A DNA stretch of 5,510 bases from Bacillota bacterium (lineage in GTDB: Bacteria; Bacillota_C; Negativicutes; JAEYSJ01), in the NCBI GenBank assembly GCA_023434855.1, contig JAEYSJ010000087.1, positions 1-5,510 of the forward strand, written 5' to 3'. The notes beneath the pieces are model-generated. The model made no database searches, was not told where the DNA came from, and saw only the letters and a list, made by a program, of their open reading frames with translations. Below, in pieces: positions 4,415 to 5,510 of the stretch. Each line of letters opens with the position of its first letter. Position 1 is the first letter of the stretch. The translations under genes and the position numbers were made by a program.

Positions 4415-5314
4415 AGTCGATAAATATGTTCCAATAATTATTAGAAATCCTCCTACAATGACAAATACGCCAATTGTCTCATGAAGTACAATAGCTGAAA
4501 TAATTCCTGTCAACAATGGTCGGAAATATAAGTAACTACCAACCGTAACCGCCGGCAGCTTATTAAGAGCCCTATACCATGCCAAATACCCGTATACTGA
4601 TGCTAATCCTCCAAGATAAATGAGATTTAGCCACCCTGTTATACTGGGACAATAGCGTATTGTTGTATGAAGCATTTCAAACAGCGAGAACGGTATCAGC
4701 AACAATGTTCCAATCCATGTAGTATATTTGACTATCGTAAGTATGGAATAGATTTTTAAAAGTTTTTTTCCATAAACGCTGTATAACGCCCAAGAAACTG
4801 CCGTTAGCAGTATGAGTAAATCACCCCAGAATCGTTCCTTGTTATCGTGAAAACCTATGCTGCCGTTGGCAATAACCAAAATACATCCCCAAAATGCGAG
4901 TACAAGTCCTATAATTGCAGCACCTTTTAATTTTTCCCCTAGTAATACCAAGGAAATAATACCAATGAATACGGGAGAAAGACTTACAAGGATCGCGGCA
5001 TCAGTGGCATTCGTATAGTTTATGCCGAAATGTTGCAATAAATAGTAAAATGTCACCCCTGTTGCCCCGAGAAAAATTACTAAAGGATAGTCTGCTGGTT
5101 TAATTCGCTCGGGATTCTTGTAATCAATGACAAGTAAAATAAATGAGGCTATACAATATCGGTATAGAGCTGATAATGCAGGTGATATTTCCTCAAGAAC
5201 AATTTTAGTGGCTACAAATGTTCCTGCCCAAATAGTAACAACAAAAAAAAGTTCAAAATGAGTATAAATCACCCTATTACTAAGTTGCTCAGTTTTTAGA
5301 TATTTTGCAATCAT
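4409..5314 (-). CDS. EamA/DMT-family transporter (10 membrane helices)
   Basis: This 301-residue integral membrane protein has the length and two-fold internal repeat of the EamA (drug/metabolite transporter) family, which exports amino acids, nucleosides or other metabolites. Ten hydrophobic helices lie near residues 20-40, 45-64, 76-94, 103-124, 131-150, 164-181, 190-211, 226-246, 258-277 and 281-298. Family marks are IWAGTFVATKIVLEE with ALSALYRY (28-53) in repeat one, the SLSPVFIGIISLVLLGEKLK stretch (111-130), and its counterpart YFRPLLTGIISAIVLHETIG (263-282) in repeat two. Both -GEKL- and -HETI- sit in the place of the conserved E at the end of helices 4 and 9. The substrate is not predictable. 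The ATG at 5314 overlaps the stop of the upstream gene (ATGA), so the two are probably translated together; the local ribosome site is poor (AGG abutting the ATG, GAGG 13 nt away). Confidence 0.9.
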   Translation of the reverse strand: MIAKYLKTEQLSNRVIYTHFELFFVVTIWAGTFVATKIVLEEISPALSALYRYCIASFILLVIDYKNPERIKPADYPLVIFLGATGVTFYYLLQHFGINYTNATDAAILVSLSPVFIGIISLVLLGEKLKGAAIIGLVLAFWGCILVIANGSIGFHDNKERFWGDLLILLTAVSWALYSVYGKKLLKIYSILTIVKYTTWIGTLLLIPFSLFEMLHTTIRYCPSITGWLNLIYLGGLASVYGYLAWYRALNKLPAVTVGSYLYFRPLLTGIISAIVLHETIGVFVIVGGFLIIIGTYLSTR

Positions 5315-5510
5315 CCTATAATTTCAACCTCGAAGAACACTGTGCCACCTTCACTATATGGGGGACCAGGGTCTATGCACTGCACCGTTCTGGCAGTTAA
5401 ACCCAAACCTTTTAAGTCCTTTCCCAGCCTTGCCGCAAAAACAGCGGGATAAATATTAGCAAATGCAAAGCTGCATACTCTATCGCTCTCTTCCAAAGAT
5501 ATTGTTGCAC
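5311..5510 (-). CDS. Unidentified protein, C-terminal fragment (runs off right edge)
   Basis: The frame is open from the right edge to a TGA at 5311-5313, giving the last 66 residues. It runs through the TTG at 5494-5496 without a stop, so the gene very likely begins outside the window. Visible segments are SLEESDRVCSFAFANIYPAV, then FAARLGKDLKGLGLTARTVQ, then CIDPGPPYSEGGTVFFEVEI near the end. This alternates a helix (VFAARLGKDLKGL) with strands (TARTVQCI, TVFFEVEI) as in a compact alpha/beta domain, with two cysteines. I do not recognise the family and assign no function. Its stop overlaps the ATG of the EamA transporter gene by 4 nt, so it is the upstream partner in a coupled operon and may act on, or make, what the transporter moves. 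Confidence 0.6.
   Translation of the reverse strand, partial: ATISLEESDRVCSFAFANIYPAVFAARLGKDLKGLGLTARTVQCIDPGPPYSEGGTVFFEVEIIG

Overview
This AT-rich window reads as ordinary chromosome from a low-GC, endospore-forming Firmicute. A CotF-type spore coat protein, purine-rich Shine-Dalgarno sites (AAGGGGG, GGAGGGGG, GAGGTG) and TTG/GTG starts all fit. The protein style recalls Negativicutes/Sporomusaceae such as Pelosinus or Sporomusa, but that placement is an impression and was not tested. I see no mobile element, CRISPR array, rRNA or convincing tRNA.

Layout: nearly every gene is on the minus strand, so transcription runs from high to low coordinates. At the right edge an unidentified gene enters the window and overlaps a ten-helix EamA/DMT exporter gene (4409-5314) by 4 nt. 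Next come a class I SAM-dependent methyltransferase (3527-4234), a previously unlisted 38-residue reading frame (3378-3494) and a CotF-family coat protein (2816-3397) whose start overlaps the small frame by 20 nt. A strong bidirectional hairpin terminator (2769-2805) separates these from a plus-strand GNAT acetyltransferase (to 2758). A second, minus-strand GNAT gene (1300-1809) has a readable promoter and a 7-bp direct repeat just upstream of it. A YciI-family protein (797-1093), a hairpin-rich spacer, a second bidirectional terminator (640-682), a short MazG-like protein (295-570, TTG start) and the first codons of a DJ-1/PfpI-family protein (before position 110) complete the left half.

How the genes work together: apart from the likely methyltransferase/small frame/CotF unit and the coupled pair at the right edge, they look like unrelated single-gene functions: acetylation, a YciI-type small protein, nucleotide-housecleaning-like, efflux and sporulation. 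The places most worth a second look are the small frame coupled to CotF, the conflicting antisense reading frames at the start of the plus-strand GNAT gene (2020-2253), and the structured spacer at 699-808. I found no clear evidence of a new multi-gene system.
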